Under the pieces are notes generated by a model that was not told where the DNA came from, searched no databases, and saw only the letters and a list, made by a program, of their open reading frames with translations. 64,000 nucleotides of DNA, from positions 1,860,001-1,924,000 of the forward strand of contig CP139918.1 of assembly GCA_034423775.1 (NCBI GenBank). The letters run 5' to 3'. This DNA is from Alphaproteobacteria bacterium US3C007. Its GTDB lineage: Bacteria; Pseudomonadota; Alphaproteobacteria; Rhodobacterales; Rhodobacteraceae. Positions 45,133 to 53,873 of this stretch are shown piece after piece. Numbering within the stretch: position 1 is the stretch's first letter; each line of letters opens with the position of its first letter. The translations under genes were made by a program, and so were the position numbers.

Positions 45133-45981
45133 TCACTTTGTAGCGTCTCCTGGAACTAAACTCTCTACGCTTTCTATTATATAAGTAGGCTCAATTTCTA
45201 TATCTTTAATGTTTTTTTCCTTAGTTACTCCGGAAAGCACTAATGCTGTATCAATTGAGGAGTTAATACCCATTTGAATATCTGTTTCCGGACGATCGCC
45301 GACTACAATACATTCCGCTTCAGCATCAAGACATTTGGACATTAGATAGTCAATTGTGTGACGAGATGGCTTTCCGACATTCACTTCACAAAGTTTACCT
45401 GTACATGCTTCTATTGCAGCCACGATTGCGCCTGCATCGGGTTGGCCGCCGTTCTTAAGAGGCCGATATTTATCTCCGTTAGTAGCAAAAAATCTTGCAC
45501 CATTTTGAATAGCATCAAAAGCGTGTTGAAGTTTTTGATAATTAAAGCTTCGATCAAAGCTTACGATCACAGCATCTACGTTGCTGTCGCTATTAGTAAT
45601 ATCATATCCGTTATGTATTAAGTCATTGCACAAAGCAGTTTCTCCAATAACGAGTAAACGTCCGTTTGGAATATTCTCATTTAAAAAATTTATAAGGACC
45701 ATAGAAGAATTAATGACATCATCATTTTCAGTAGGCACCCCTAATGAAGTTAATTTTTGTGCATAGCTTGCAGCTGTCGATGTCGAATTGTTGCTGATAA
45801 AGACAACACGTTTATTTTGGCTCTTTAGAAATTTTATAGCTTTTGCAGCACCTAAAATTAGACTGTCACCTAGCAAGACTGTTCCATCTAGATCCAGTAA
45901 ATATGCGTCGTAAAGCCTGCTGACACTGTCAGTCATCTGTGAAAATTTTAGTGATGGTTTATTGGCATAACTATTTTTCAT
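45133..45981 (-). CDS. HAD-IIA phosphatase, NagD/4-nitrophenylphosphatase-like
   Basis: A 282-aa HAD hydrolase. Motif I is LLDLDGTVLLGD (about residues 29-40), motif II is VVFISNNST, and the late motifs are GKPSRHTIDYL and VVGDRPETDIQMG. The C2 cap between motifs II and III (about 95-190) places it in subfamily IIA (NagD, AraL, phosphoglycolate or glycerol-phosphate phosphatases). It overlaps the permease gene by four bases. Likely acts in the cytoplasm on an imported phosphate ester; it lacks the features I expect of phosphonoacetaldehyde hydrolase. Confidence 0.85.
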   Translation of the reverse strand: MKNSYANKPSLKFSQMTDSVSRLYDAYLLDLDGTVLLGDSLILGAAKAIKFLKSQNKRVVFISNNSTSTAASYAQKLTSLGVPTENDDVINSSMVLINFLNENIPNGRLLVIGETALCNDLIHNGYDITNSDSNVDAVIVSFDRSFNYQKLQHAFDAIQNGARFFATNGDKYRPLKNGGQPDAGAIVAAIEACTGKLCEVNVGKPSRHTIDYLMSKCLDAEAECIVVGDRPETDIQMGINSSIDTALVLSGVTKEKNIKDIEIEPTYIIESVESLVPGDATK

Positions 45982-47675
45982 TTATCACGCCATTTTTGGG
46001 TTCGAATAATTAAACTTTTTGAGCCAATGGCATACAGAAGCCTTACGGCTCCACACGTGTATGCGATCATCATTGCCATGGCCGCCGCCATTGCTAATTC
46101 GCCTTGATCATCCATGTTGAGAACGGCAATAGATGCCAATCTTGTATTAGCCGAATATAAAAAAATTACCGCGGAAACAGTTGTCATAGCATTTAAGAAT
46201 AAGTAAACGGAAATATCTAAAATTGCTGGTATGCAAATAGGTAGTGTTATCTTTTGAAATGATCGAAAGAAGGGTGTTTTGAGAGATGCCGAAACTGACT
46301 CAAACTCTGGATCCATTTGCTTTAGCGCAGTTGTCGCGGTTAGGTGAGATACCGTGTAGAAATGAGTGATTGTTGAAATAACTAAAATTCCCATCGTTCC
46401 ATAAACAAAATTCAAAGGATTATTTGGGTTATTGAAAAAGAAGATATAGGCTAAACCTAACGCCATTCCTGGCACAGCGAGAGGGACCATCGCGATGGCA
46501 TGAAAAGTATTGCGTCCAAACTGAAAACCTCGCCCTTTTTCAACTAGATATGCGCCAAAAAATATTACGATGGAGCCAATAAGAGCGGTGTATACTGATA
46601 GTTTTATTGAATTAAAGTATGAGCCCCAGCCTCCTCCCTCAACCAGATCGAAATTAAAATTTTCGAGGGTAAATGAGAGGTTATAAGGCCAAAAAGTTAT
46701 AAGAGATGCGTATTGTGCCATACCAATCATGCAGATAATCAAAAATGCAACAAATGAACAAAACACCAACATGGTATAATCTAGGGCATTGTTGTTTTTC
46801 GGTGCAAAAGGAACCGCACTTGAAGATAGCAGAGCTACCTGTTTTCGCTGCACGAACCTATCTACAGAGAAGGCAATAATCGCAGGAGTTAGTAGAACAA
46901 CTGCTACTACGGCACCCATTTGAAAGTTTTGCTGTCCAATTACTTGCTTATAAATATCTGTTGCTAAAACATTATAGCTTCCGCCAATAACCTTGGGTAC
47001 GCCAAAGTCAGTAAAAATGAGAGTAAAAACGACAAAGCCAGCGCTGATAAGTCCAAATTTACAGCTAGGAATTGTAACCATAAAAAAGGTTTTTAACTTT
47101 GATGTTCGAAGTGCTGTAGCAGCCTCATACAATCTTGCGTCTGTAATTGAGAGCGCCGTTATTATGATCATTAAAGCATGGGGAAATACCCAATAAACAG
47201 ATCCAAGTACGATCCCTATGGGGCCGAAAATAGGTTCACCCATTAGGAAGCTTTTCGCAACACCTTGGTTCCCAAACCAATAGACTAAAGAAATTCCACT
47301 TAACATCGATGGCGTTAATAAGGGAACAATCGCTACAATTTTAAAAAACCATTTAAATGGCATTTTAGTCCTTGTCAGTGCATAAGCGTAGGCGAACGCG
47401 ATTGTTAAAACTATGAAAGTACCAATCACCGAAATCAAAAAACTGTTGAATGCTGATTGAAAAAGGGCAGGAGTCGAGAAATAATCTTGATAATTTGAAA
47501 GCCCAACAAAATCACCTGCTTTATTTTCAAGGCTTTTTGAAAGCATGGAATAAAGAGGAAGAACTATTGCAACCGCCAAAAATAGTCCAATAAGACACAT
47601 GCAGACCCGCATCGTTCTGTCATCACGACTACTCTTCTGTTTTACAACTGAGGTGTTTTCAATGTTAAGGGTCAT
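45978..47675 (-). CDS. Fused double-domain ABC permease (PhnU2/FbpB-like)
   Basis: A 565-aa permease with two BPD_transp_1 domains and about twelve helices. Two EAA-type coupling loops are seen: EAATALRTSKLKTFFMVTIP (about residues 186-205) and ESVSASLKTPFFRSFQKITL (about 469-488). Fused permeases of this length occur in ferric iron (FbpB) systems and in the putative 2-aminoethylphosphonate importer class. With a phosphatase in the operon an organophosphorus substrate is preferred over iron, but this is inference. Confidence 0.85.
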   Translation of the reverse strand: MTLNIENTSVVKQKSSRDDRTMRVCMCLIGLFLAVAIVLPLYSMLSKSLENKAGDFVGLSNYQDYFSTPALFQSAFNSFLISVIGTFIVLTIAFAYAYALTRTKMPFKWFFKIVAIVPLLTPSMLSGISLVYWFGNQGVAKSFLMGEPIFGPIGIVLGSVYWVFPHALMIIITALSITDARLYEAATALRTSKLKTFFMVTIPSCKFGLISAGFVVFTLIFTDFGVPKVIGGSYNVLATDIYKQVIGQQNFQMGAVVAVVLLTPAIIAFSVDRFVQRKQVALLSSSAVPFAPKNNNALDYTMLVFCSFVAFLIICMIGMAQYASLITFWPYNLSFTLENFNFDLVEGGGWGSYFNSIKLSVYTALIGSIVIFFGAYLVEKGRGFQFGRNTFHAIAMVPLAVPGMALGLAYIFFFNNPNNPLNFVYGTMGILVISTITHFYTVSHLTATTALKQMDPEFESVSASLKTPFFRSFQKITLPICIPAILDISVYLFLNAMTTVSAVIFLYSANTRLASIAVLNMDDQGELAMAAAMAMMIAYTCGAVRLLYAIGSKSLIIRTQKWRDK

Positions 47676-47694
47676 TATAGTTCTTCTTATATTC

Positions 47695-48771
47695 TCAGTA
47701 AATTTTGATAAATTGTTGTGGTAAACTTACTTTAAGTTTTGAGCCCACTTCTAAGTCGAGAAGTCGTATGATGCTTTTTGAAAAATCAGCTAAGAGAATA
47801 TCAGTTTTTAGATCAAAAAGTCCTAGTTTTACTCGGTAAAAAGAACCTAGAAATTCAAGGCTCAAAACTTCGACTTGAAGCACATTTTGATCACCATCGC
47901 TAACGTTTCTAGCGTTAACATCCTCAGGTCGTATAGACGCCATAGCTGATGATCCAATTGGCAAGCCTTCAGTCCGACATGCCAAGACGACATCGCCAAC
48001 TTTTACGCGGTCTTTTGAAGTGATGATTGAAGGTAAAAAATTAGTCGTACCAACAAAGTCAGCGACAAATTTGGTCTTAGGAGAGCTGTAAATTTCTTCC
48101 GGCGTGCCAACTTGTTCGATGACACCGTTATCCATGACGACAATTCGATCTGCCATGGTTAAAGCTTCTTCTTGGTCATGGGTTACCATGATAGTTGTAA
48201 CGGCGAGCTTGCGTTGCAATTCTTTTATTTCATGTCTTAAGTGGCTTCGGACTTTAGCGTCTAATGCACTTAGCGGTTCATCAAGCAGTAACAAACCAGG
48301 GGAAGTCGCCATGGCGCGAGCTAATGCCACGCGCTGTTGTTGCCCTCCCGATAATTGAGACGGAAATTTATCACTTTGGTCTATCAAGCCAACCAAACCT
48401 AGCAACTCATCTACGCGGTTTTTTATATGCAAGGACTTTGCGCCCAAGTTCTCAAGTCCGACTGATACATTTTTCGCTATGGTGAGATTGGGAAAAAGCG
48501 CATACGATTGAAAAACGATGCCAAAGTCACGTTCTGAGGGTGGTAAAGATGAAATGTCTTTTCCGCCTTGGCTAATAGTCCCGTAAGTCTGTATGTCGAG
48601 GCCAGCAATGGCTCTGAGTAATGTTGTTTTGCCACATCCGGATGGACCCAAAAAACAAACAAATTCATTCTCAATAATATCTAAAGAAATATCTTTTAAG
48701 GCGGTAAATTTACCAAAATTTTTGGTAAGGCCTCGAACCTTTAAATACGTCTGATCTATTTTATTACTCAT
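47695..48771 (-). CDS. ABC transporter ATP-binding protein (PotA/PhnT2-like)
   Basis: A 358-aa ATPase: Walker A GPSGCGKTT (about residues 42-50), VFQSYALFPNL, signature LSGGQQQRV, Walker B LLLLDEPLSALD, VTHDQEEAL, plus a C-terminal TOBE domain (about 280-355). It sits between the binding-protein and fused-permease genes and energises that importer. The family is shared by iron, polyamine and phosphonate importers. Confidence 0.9.
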   Translation of the reverse strand: MSNKIDQTYLKVRGLTKNFGKFTALKDISLDIIENEFVCFLGPSGCGKTTLLRAIAGLDIQTYGTISQGGKDISSLPPSERDFGIVFQSYALFPNLTIAKNVSVGLENLGAKSLHIKNRVDELLGLVGLIDQSDKFPSQLSGGQQQRVALARAMATSPGLLLLDEPLSALDAKVRSHLRHEIKELQRKLAVTTIMVTHDQEEALTMADRIVVMDNGVIEQVGTPEEIYSSPKTKFVADFVGTTNFLPSIITSKDRVKVGDVVLACRTEGLPIGSSAMASIRPEDVNARNVSDGDQNVLQVEVLSLEFLGSFYRVKLGLFDLKTDILLADFSKSIIRLLDLEVGSKLKVSLPQQFIKIY

Positions 48772-48865
48772 TGTTTTTCATTTTCAATATTTGGAAATAA
48801 GTGAGCCCTCCGATCAAGCAGGTAATAGCTGGATCGGAGAGCGGGACGTATGTTCGTGGCCTGAA

Positions 48866-49897
48866 TTATTTTTTCGGCTCAGATTTTGTGTCGTAACGAG
48901 ACTGCCATTCCTTCAAGATTGTTACCCGATTGCTTGCGGCGTATTCGAAATCATTATCAATCATTGCATCGAGAAACCCGGTCGGCATATTTTTAACCGG
49001 CTTTGCTACACCAGGATAAGCTACAACTGCGTACGCATTGTTATACATTTCACTGGCTTGGCGAGACGCGACAAAATCCATCAACAGTTTAGCTTCATCT
49101 AAATGCTTTGTGCCTTTCATGATCATTGCGGTTTCCATATCCCAACCCACGCCTTCGCTAGGAAGAATAATTTCAATCGGCGCCCCTTTATTCTTCAATT
49201 TTGCGCCGCGCGACATAAAGGATACGCCAATTGTAACTTCCCCCGCAGCAGCTTGACGACAGGGTTTAGATCCGGAGTGAGTATACCAGTTTACATTTTC
49301 ATGGAGACTATCCATGTACGCCCAACCGCCTTCTTCGCCAAACATCTGCAACCAGCTTGTTACATCGAGAAAGCCAGTGCCGGAAGAATTGGGGTTTGGC
49401 ATAACAACATGGCCCGAATATATTGGTTTTGTTAAATCTACCCAAGATGCAGGCATTGGAAGATTATTTTTCTCCAGTTCCACTGTATTGACACACATCG
49501 CTGCTATCCAAGCGTCCATGCCAATCCAATGTGGTGGATTTGCTTTATCAACGAATTTAGAATCAAGCTTTTCTACCCCTGCAGGGGCATATGGGTGAGT
49601 CATTCCTTCAGCCTTAAGTAACATCAAACTAGTGGCGGCAAGACCCCAGACAAAATCTGCTTGAGGGTTTTCTTTCTCTGCAAGTAATCTGGCAGTCTGT
49701 ATTCCGGCGGAGTCACGAATCCAATTTAATTTGATGTCTGGATGCAACTCATTAAATGCAGAAACATATTTTTTGAAACTATCTGCTTCAACTGAAGTAT
49801 ACACCGTAAGTTCCGTAGCAGTTGCCGCCGACATCATGACTGAAGTTGCCGCAGCTGTTAACGTGCTAATTTTTCTTATATTTTTTAATAATTTCAT
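48866..49897 (-). CDS. ABC substrate-binding protein (2-aminoethylphosphonate/Fe type)
   Basis: A 343-aa periplasmic protein. Signal peptide about residues 1-28 (cleavage ATA/TELTVYTSV). SBP_bac_6/8 fold with NPNSSGTGFLDVTSWLQMFG and GGWAYMDSLHENVNWYTHSG, and VSFMSRGAKL near the second lobe. It resembles the putative 2-aminoethylphosphonate-binding proteins more than iron binders, since no Tyr-Tyr ferric motif is evident. GGGAG precedes the ATG. It leads the operon with ATPase, fused permease, HAD phosphatase and DeoR. The ligand is not established. Confidence 0.82.
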   Translation of the reverse strand: MKLLKNIRKISTLTAAATSVMMSAATATELTVYTSVEADSFKKYVSAFNELHPDIKLNWIRDSAGIQTARLLAEKENPQADFVWGLAATSLMLLKAEGMTHPYAPAGVEKLDSKFVDKANPPHWIGMDAWIAAMCVNTVELEKNNLPMPASWVDLTKPIYSGHVVMPNPNSSGTGFLDVTSWLQMFGEEGGWAYMDSLHENVNWYTHSGSKPCRQAAAGEVTIGVSFMSRGAKLKNKGAPIEIILPSEGVGWDMETAMIMKGTKHLDEAKLLMDFVASRQASEMYNNAYAVVAYPGVAKPVKNMPTGFLDAMIDNDFEYAASNRVTILKEWQSRYDTKSEPKK

Positions 49898-50482
49898 TTT
49901 TCACTCCCACTTTTTGTTTTCGACACTGAACGAAAAAATATCAGTCTGCCCCAATTCCCACTTGAGAAAAAGTTGACATGTACAGATGTTTTATCATCAT
50001 ATTTCTTAAAAATATATAAAAAATTTACCATAAATGTAATAAATATTACAAATTATGTAAATTAACTAACATTAATACTTTTGTACTGGGAAAAGTGAAA
50101 TGTTTTTAGGCACATGGGCATGTCATCGTGTAAGAAGAAAAGCAGAGGTCTCCATGCTCCGAAGGTTTGGATTTTGAGCACTATAAGTAAGTGAAAACCT
50201 CTCGGTATAATCGTGTATTTTTTTGAGAAGCTTAACCTTCGTAACTTTAACGAAATAGGCTCATTGATTCTTGGGGCGAGTGCGCTTGTATTAGTTGCTA
50301 AATGATAGCCCGTTAACTATATGAATGAACGGTAAGTAGCCGAGCATGAAGTTGCGTTTTGCCATTTGGTCAAGACACAGTGCTTCCTACACATCAAACG
50401 AAATAGTAAAAACACACCTTTGCACACACCTCATAAATTATTATATAACATATTGTAATTGAGTGTTAATCTAACGCCATCG

Positions 50483-50530
50483 CTGCTGAAAATCCTCGTG
50501 TCGGTGGTTCAAATCCGCCCCCGGGCACCA
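50483..50530 (+). tRNA. tRNA-Phe(GAA) 3' half (fragment, probable att site)
   Basis: From the anticodon loop (GAA at 50488-50490) through the variable region gtgtc, the T arm (ggttcaaatcc) and acceptor cccgggcacca the sequence matches the 3' half of bacterial tRNA-Phe with encoded CCA. Upstream of the anticodon the 5' anticodon strand, D arm and 5' acceptor strand are missing, so it is not a functional tRNA. A 3'-half copy is what tRNA-targeting integrases leave at one end of an inserted element; the element would then lie to the left. Confidence 0.85.
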
Positions 50531-50579
50531 TATTTCAAAACGATATCAATGATTTAGCTTTTACTGATAAACGTTAAGC

Positions 50580-50616
50580 GTGTGTTTTTCAAAAGCACAC
50601 CAAACACACACTTTTT
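50580..50616 (+). terminator. Hairpin with T-run near the tRNA fragment
   Basis: GTGTGTTT (50580-50587) pairs with AAACACAC (50602-50609), followed by ACTTTTTTG. It looks like an intrinsic terminator left beside the attachment site. Confidence 0.5.
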
Positions 50617-50797
50617 TGCGTGTTTGTGGGGCGTGATTGCAGGCTTAAACACTGTGTCTGGACCCTAATGAATGAACAGAGTCGTTGGTCCTAACATTTT
50701 GCCTAATCAAAAACGCAGTTTGGTATACTTGTAGATGTTTTGATCCTTAATAATGAAATTGAAACGAGCAAGTTGCGTCCTGCTCGCTCTTTTTCTT

Positions 50798-51259
50798 CTA
50801 ATTTGTGGGTGTGAACGTGTATACTGTGCCGTTTTCACCCGCTTGGATAGTTGTTTTTCCAATCCAGCTCGCTCCAACATATGCGGCCCATTTTCCAGTT
50901 GCTGCTATACTTGTTATCATAGCCGAACCGTCTGGTTGAAACGCCCCAGTATTGAGCGTTACATCACCGTCTGGATCTACTGATCTGCATACAAACGTTC
51001 CGCCAATAGGCTGCGGTGTGGCTCCAAATGCGATGTATTGGTTGCATGTAGCGGTCGATGCTGCTGGAAACCCTTCTGGTGGATTGTCCCAGATCCATAC
51101 ATCCTGTGTAGTCTGCATAACTAGACCGCCAGTCTTTCCCTCCATGACATGAGTATCAATTGTAACTCCAGTTCCATGTCCGCCTAAGCTTCCATGTCCA
51201 CCTGCAAATACCAACGCAGGAAAGCATGTTAATAGTGCCGCAGTAGCTAAATTTTTCAT
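50798..51259 (-). CDS. Secreted hypothetical protein
   Basis: A 153-aa protein of unknown family. A signal peptide covers about residues 1-18 (MKNLATAALLTCFPALVFAG); the mature part begins with a Gly/His repeat GGHGSLGGHG. Two cysteines (in ATCNQYI and TFVCRS) could form a disulfide. The C-terminal part (ATGKWAAYVGASWIGKTTIQ) looks beta-rich. ATG at 51259 follows GGGAG; an upstream in-frame start would place 29 residues before the signal peptide. It stands alone. The Gly/His start could bind a metal, but this is speculation. Confidence 0.75.
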   Translation of the reverse strand: MKNLATAALLTCFPALVFAGGHGSLGGHGTGVTIDTHVMEGKTGGLVMQTTQDVWIWDNPPEGFPAASTATCNQYIAFGATPQPIGGTFVCRSVDPDGDVTLNTGAFQPDGSAMITSIAATGKWAAYVGASWIGKTTIQAGENGTVYTFTPTN

Positions 51260-51587
51260 GTTCCAACTCCCTATTTGAACAAACCAAGCCCACCCCTTAT
51301 CCAAGAAGTCGTCAATATTTACGTTGCGGGAATTTGATCTCGCCATAGCCCAGTTGATAAAGATGCCCTTTAATTGAGCAAAGTAGATATTGAGGTCAAA
51401 GATTAGGTAAACGCCCTCAGTGTGTTATTGTAGGCATGAGAGGCGCATCGGTGTTCGAAGTCGCTTGAGTTAGCTGCTGATTGTAAAAGTGTGTTTCCGC
51501 CATTAAATGCAACCACTGTGTTTTAACCCTGTTGGGAGAACAAAGTCTTTTTAGTGTCTCAGACCTCCGAGATGCAAATAGCTCTCA
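51260..51587. other. Intergenic, nothing recognised
   Basis: About 330 bases between the secreted protein and the cupin gene. No coding, RNA or repeat feature was recognised beyond the upstream region of the secreted-protein gene. Confidence 0.4.
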
Positions 51588-52175
51588 TTATTCATCAGGT
51601 AGACCATCGTATGAATATTGTTTTTTCGATAAATCACCAGCCCACAGATAGACTGACATAAAGGCGGACTGTTCAGTTTTAGTTGCATGGGGTAACATAG
51701 ATGGGTGATATGATCGCCCTCCAACGCCTGCTAACTGGTAGGCCTGCGCGCCACGCTTCCAAAGGCAATTACCCGCGAGCATTATATATATTTCTTCAGC
51801 AGGATGTGTTCGGATGCCATATTCTGAATGTGGGAGCATTCCATACAGGCCTATCCGTACTTTATTTGAATGCACTAAGCCATCAGGCCCAAGAAGCTCT
51901 ACATGCGCTTTGAAAATACTATGTTGCTTATATAATCTACTATTTGAGGTTTCTGGTGGAGCCCAGTCAAAGGGGATCTCTAGGATCAAGGAACAAATGG
52001 GATGAGCGTACTCATACTGCATCGTATTGATGAAGTCTGATGCCAAAGGTTTTCCTGACCCTAAAACGAGTGGTGTATGCGCATTTGCAATCAGTTCTTG
52101 CGAGGCGAATCTTTCAATCTCTTGATTTCCGTTGAATACTTCAGCTAATTTTAGAAAGAGATTTTTGTTGGCCAA
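51588..52175 (-). CDS. Cupin protein related to DMSP lyases (DddQ/DddL-like)
   Basis: A 195-aa protein with a C-terminal cupin resembling the DMSP lyase family. The motif THPAEEIYIMLAG gives His124, Glu128 and Tyr130, and His163 lies in MLPHATKT; I recall equivalent His, Glu, Tyr and His residues binding metal and acting in DddQ. The usual first cupin His is Arg122 (GIRTH). DMSP lyases release dimethyl sulfide and acrylate. The start is TTG at 52175 with AGGA upstream. Activity is uncertain: no acrylate genes are near, and other cupin roles remain possible. Confidence 0.6.
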   Translation of the reverse strand: MANKNLFLKLAEVFNGNQEIERFASQELIANAHTPLVLGSGKPLASDFINTMQYEYAHPICSLILEIPFDWAPPETSNSRLYKQHSIFKAHVELLGPDGLVHSNKVRIGLYGMLPHSEYGIRTHPAEEIYIMLAGNCLWKRGAQAYQLAGVGGRSYHPSMLPHATKTEQSAFMSVYLWAGDLSKKQYSYDGLPDE

Positions 52176-52237
52176 CTTTGCATGTCCTGTGATTGGAGAC
52201 AGCTATAAAATCTATGCGTTTAAGATTTTGATGTATT

Positions 52238-53230
52238 TTATTTATGCATCGTTTTCTTGCGTTCACGGGTGACACGCGTTGCTTCAACCGTTCCGTCATT
52301 GAACGTTCCAAACCATCTATCCCAAGGCATTTCTTGATTGCCATAGTTGCATTCGTAATATCGGTGATGCAGTTGGTGATAGAACGTCCCTAACGCTAAT
52401 CGGCGTTTGTCTTTAATCAGCAGACCTTCATAACCAGTATGGGTTATAGCGGCACCAGGCCCTTGGTAAATAATATGGAAAATCAAGTGTATTGGGTGGC
52501 TGGCAACAAACCAGTGAATGCATAGGGATGACAGATAAAGAAAATGCTCAACTGGATGCATGGATAATCCAGACCATGGGCCAATGTTGACGTTGCGATG
52601 ATGTAGAGAGTGCACTTTTCTGTAAAGGAGCGGGACATGTAACAACCTGTGCACCCAATAAAAATGAAAGGCCGACCATATTGGGAGCAGCAAAAATGCC
52701 AGAAGAAACCAAATAGGATTTGAGCTGAGCGTTACGGTAGGCGCATATCCATTGGCCATCATCCACATTGTAACCACTTGAAAGGCGGTTAGTTGAATAA
52801 CGCCTGAGCCAAGCGACCAAAACATATTGTCTTTAACCTGATCAGAGAAATTCCAAAGTTTGTTGTTTTTGCCTTGGTCGCGACGGTCAAATTTAAGGTT
52901 CTTGTTTTGTTTATTGTACTTGATGAACCAAAGATGCAGCCCTCCGGCAATACTGCTTAATAGGGCAAGGTTGATTATCCAAACCTGGGCTATCCAGCCA
53001 GAAGAAAATTCCTTAGCGGCTTCCAAATCTGGATAGACCCAAATCCACAGTAAAATGGCGAGCAGCAACATCAGAACACGTTCGGATAGGTTTAACCAGT
53101 TGGTCCGGAGCCAGTTTGCTGCGAAGTTTGGATCTGGTGGCCATTTGAATATAGAATTATCAGCTAGCGGTAACTCTGGATGATAATTCCAGTTTGAATT
53201 TGATGGGGTTTTGGAAGGTTCTGTCATCAT
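52238..53230 (-). CDS. Fatty acid hydroxylase / sterol desaturase family membrane protein
   Basis: A 330-aa integral membrane di-iron oxygenase. The His clusters are HRLLH, HSLHHRN, HPVEH and HQLHHRYYECNYG near the C-terminus, matching the eight-His pattern of the family; four or more helices lie between residues about 35 and 240. Members hydroxylate or desaturate lipids, including carotenoids and ornithine lipids. GGAG precedes two adjacent ATGs (53230, 53227). Homologues of this length are common in marine bacteria, with substrate unknown. Confidence 0.85.
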   Translation of the reverse strand: MMTEPSKTPSNSNWNYHPELPLADNSIFKWPPDPNFAANWLRTNWLNLSERVLMLLLAILLWIWVYPDLEAAKEFSSGWIAQVWIINLALLSSIAGGLHLWFIKYNKQNKNLKFDRRDQGKNNKLWNFSDQVKDNMFWSLGSGVIQLTAFQVVTMWMMANGYAPTVTLSSNPIWFLLAFLLLPIWSAFHFYWVHRLLHVPLLYRKVHSLHHRNVNIGPWSGLSMHPVEHFLYLSSLCIHWFVASHPIHLIFHIIYQGPGAAITHTGYEGLLIKDKRRLALGTFYHQLHHRYYECNYGNQEMPWDRWFGTFNDGTVEATRVTRERKKTMHK

Positions 53231-53248
53231 ACTCTCCGCGATCGGCAA

Positions 53249-53873
53249 TACTCAGCGTAAGCATCCAATCCTTGCGCGCGCCAATTTAAACGACATCCGA
53301 ATTGTGAAAAAACGACTAGTATAAAAACGTGGTCTTTTTAAAGCCTGAGCAGTACGGCACGCTTTTGATTGTTATTAACGATAAAATGAATTGCTCAAAC
53401 TTACGTATGATCTAGAGACAACATATGGCTTGGTCTCTCATGTCTCGCATTTATCCAAACCTATCCGGGCTCGCCTTGGGAATGTGGAGGGATTAGAAAA
53501 CAGTGTGGGATACTGTTTGCCCGACACATAGTATAATGAGCGGTTTAACGGGACATTGCGAAAAGAAGCGCTTAACGCTGAATGGGTCCACACCACAAGA
53601 CAAGCCCAGATCGCCATCAATGTTTGGCTTAGGCAATAAAACCGTATCAGGCCATATCACGCATTGAACATGAAACCACCAGTACCAGAAACCTTATTAG
53701 AGAATATAAAAATTAGTAGTACTGAGAAATGATGCTATACAAGTTATTGTTTTTTAAACATTTCACTTTTATTTTCAATCTACTAAATTTTTAGTTTGAC
53801 AGTTATATTTCCATAATATTACGATATCATTATCCGGCAAAGACCGGTTAAAAATTTTTCGGGAGGATATACT
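53249..53873. other. Intergenic region with IS3 remnant and glp promoter
   Basis: About 625 bases. The IS3 relic lies at 53530-53702. A possible promoter for the glycerol operon is TTGACA (53796-53801) with TACGAT (53820-53825) at 18-base spacing. Otherwise nothing recognised. Confidence 0.5.
53530..53702 (+). mobile_element. IS3-family transposase (OrfB) C-terminal remnant
   Basis: The frame reads YNERFNGTLRKEALNAEWV, then INVWLRQ, a TAA stop where a Tyr codon is expected, then NRIRPYHALNMKPPVPE. This is the DDE C-terminal end of IS3-family OrfB (xNGxLRxExLN ... YNxxRPHxAL). The stop and missing N-terminal part show it is dead. Confidence 0.85.

Larger units (their letters stand above)
49898..50797. 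other. 900-base AT-rich interval with a tRNA fragment
   Basis: No protein gene is seen. It holds the tRNA-Phe 3' half and a hairpin, listed separately. The stretches on either side of the tRNA piece are rich in CACACC/GTGTGT words, as seen in recombinase arm sites, but no repeat unit is clear. Confidence 0.55.

Noticed and set aside
45133..45981. Phosphonoacetaldehyde hydrolase (PhnX)
   Set aside because: The protein has HAD-IIA NagD-type cap and motifs; PhnX has a different cap and an active-site Lys that I cannot place here.
50483..50530. Functional tRNA-Phe gene
   Set aside because: The 5' acceptor strand, D arm and 5' anticodon strand are absent, so only a 3' half remains.
53438..53620. 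A small leftward gene of 60 codons before the glycerol operon
   Set aside because: The opposite strand encodes a recognisable IS3 transposase fragment, so the leftward frame is a shadow.
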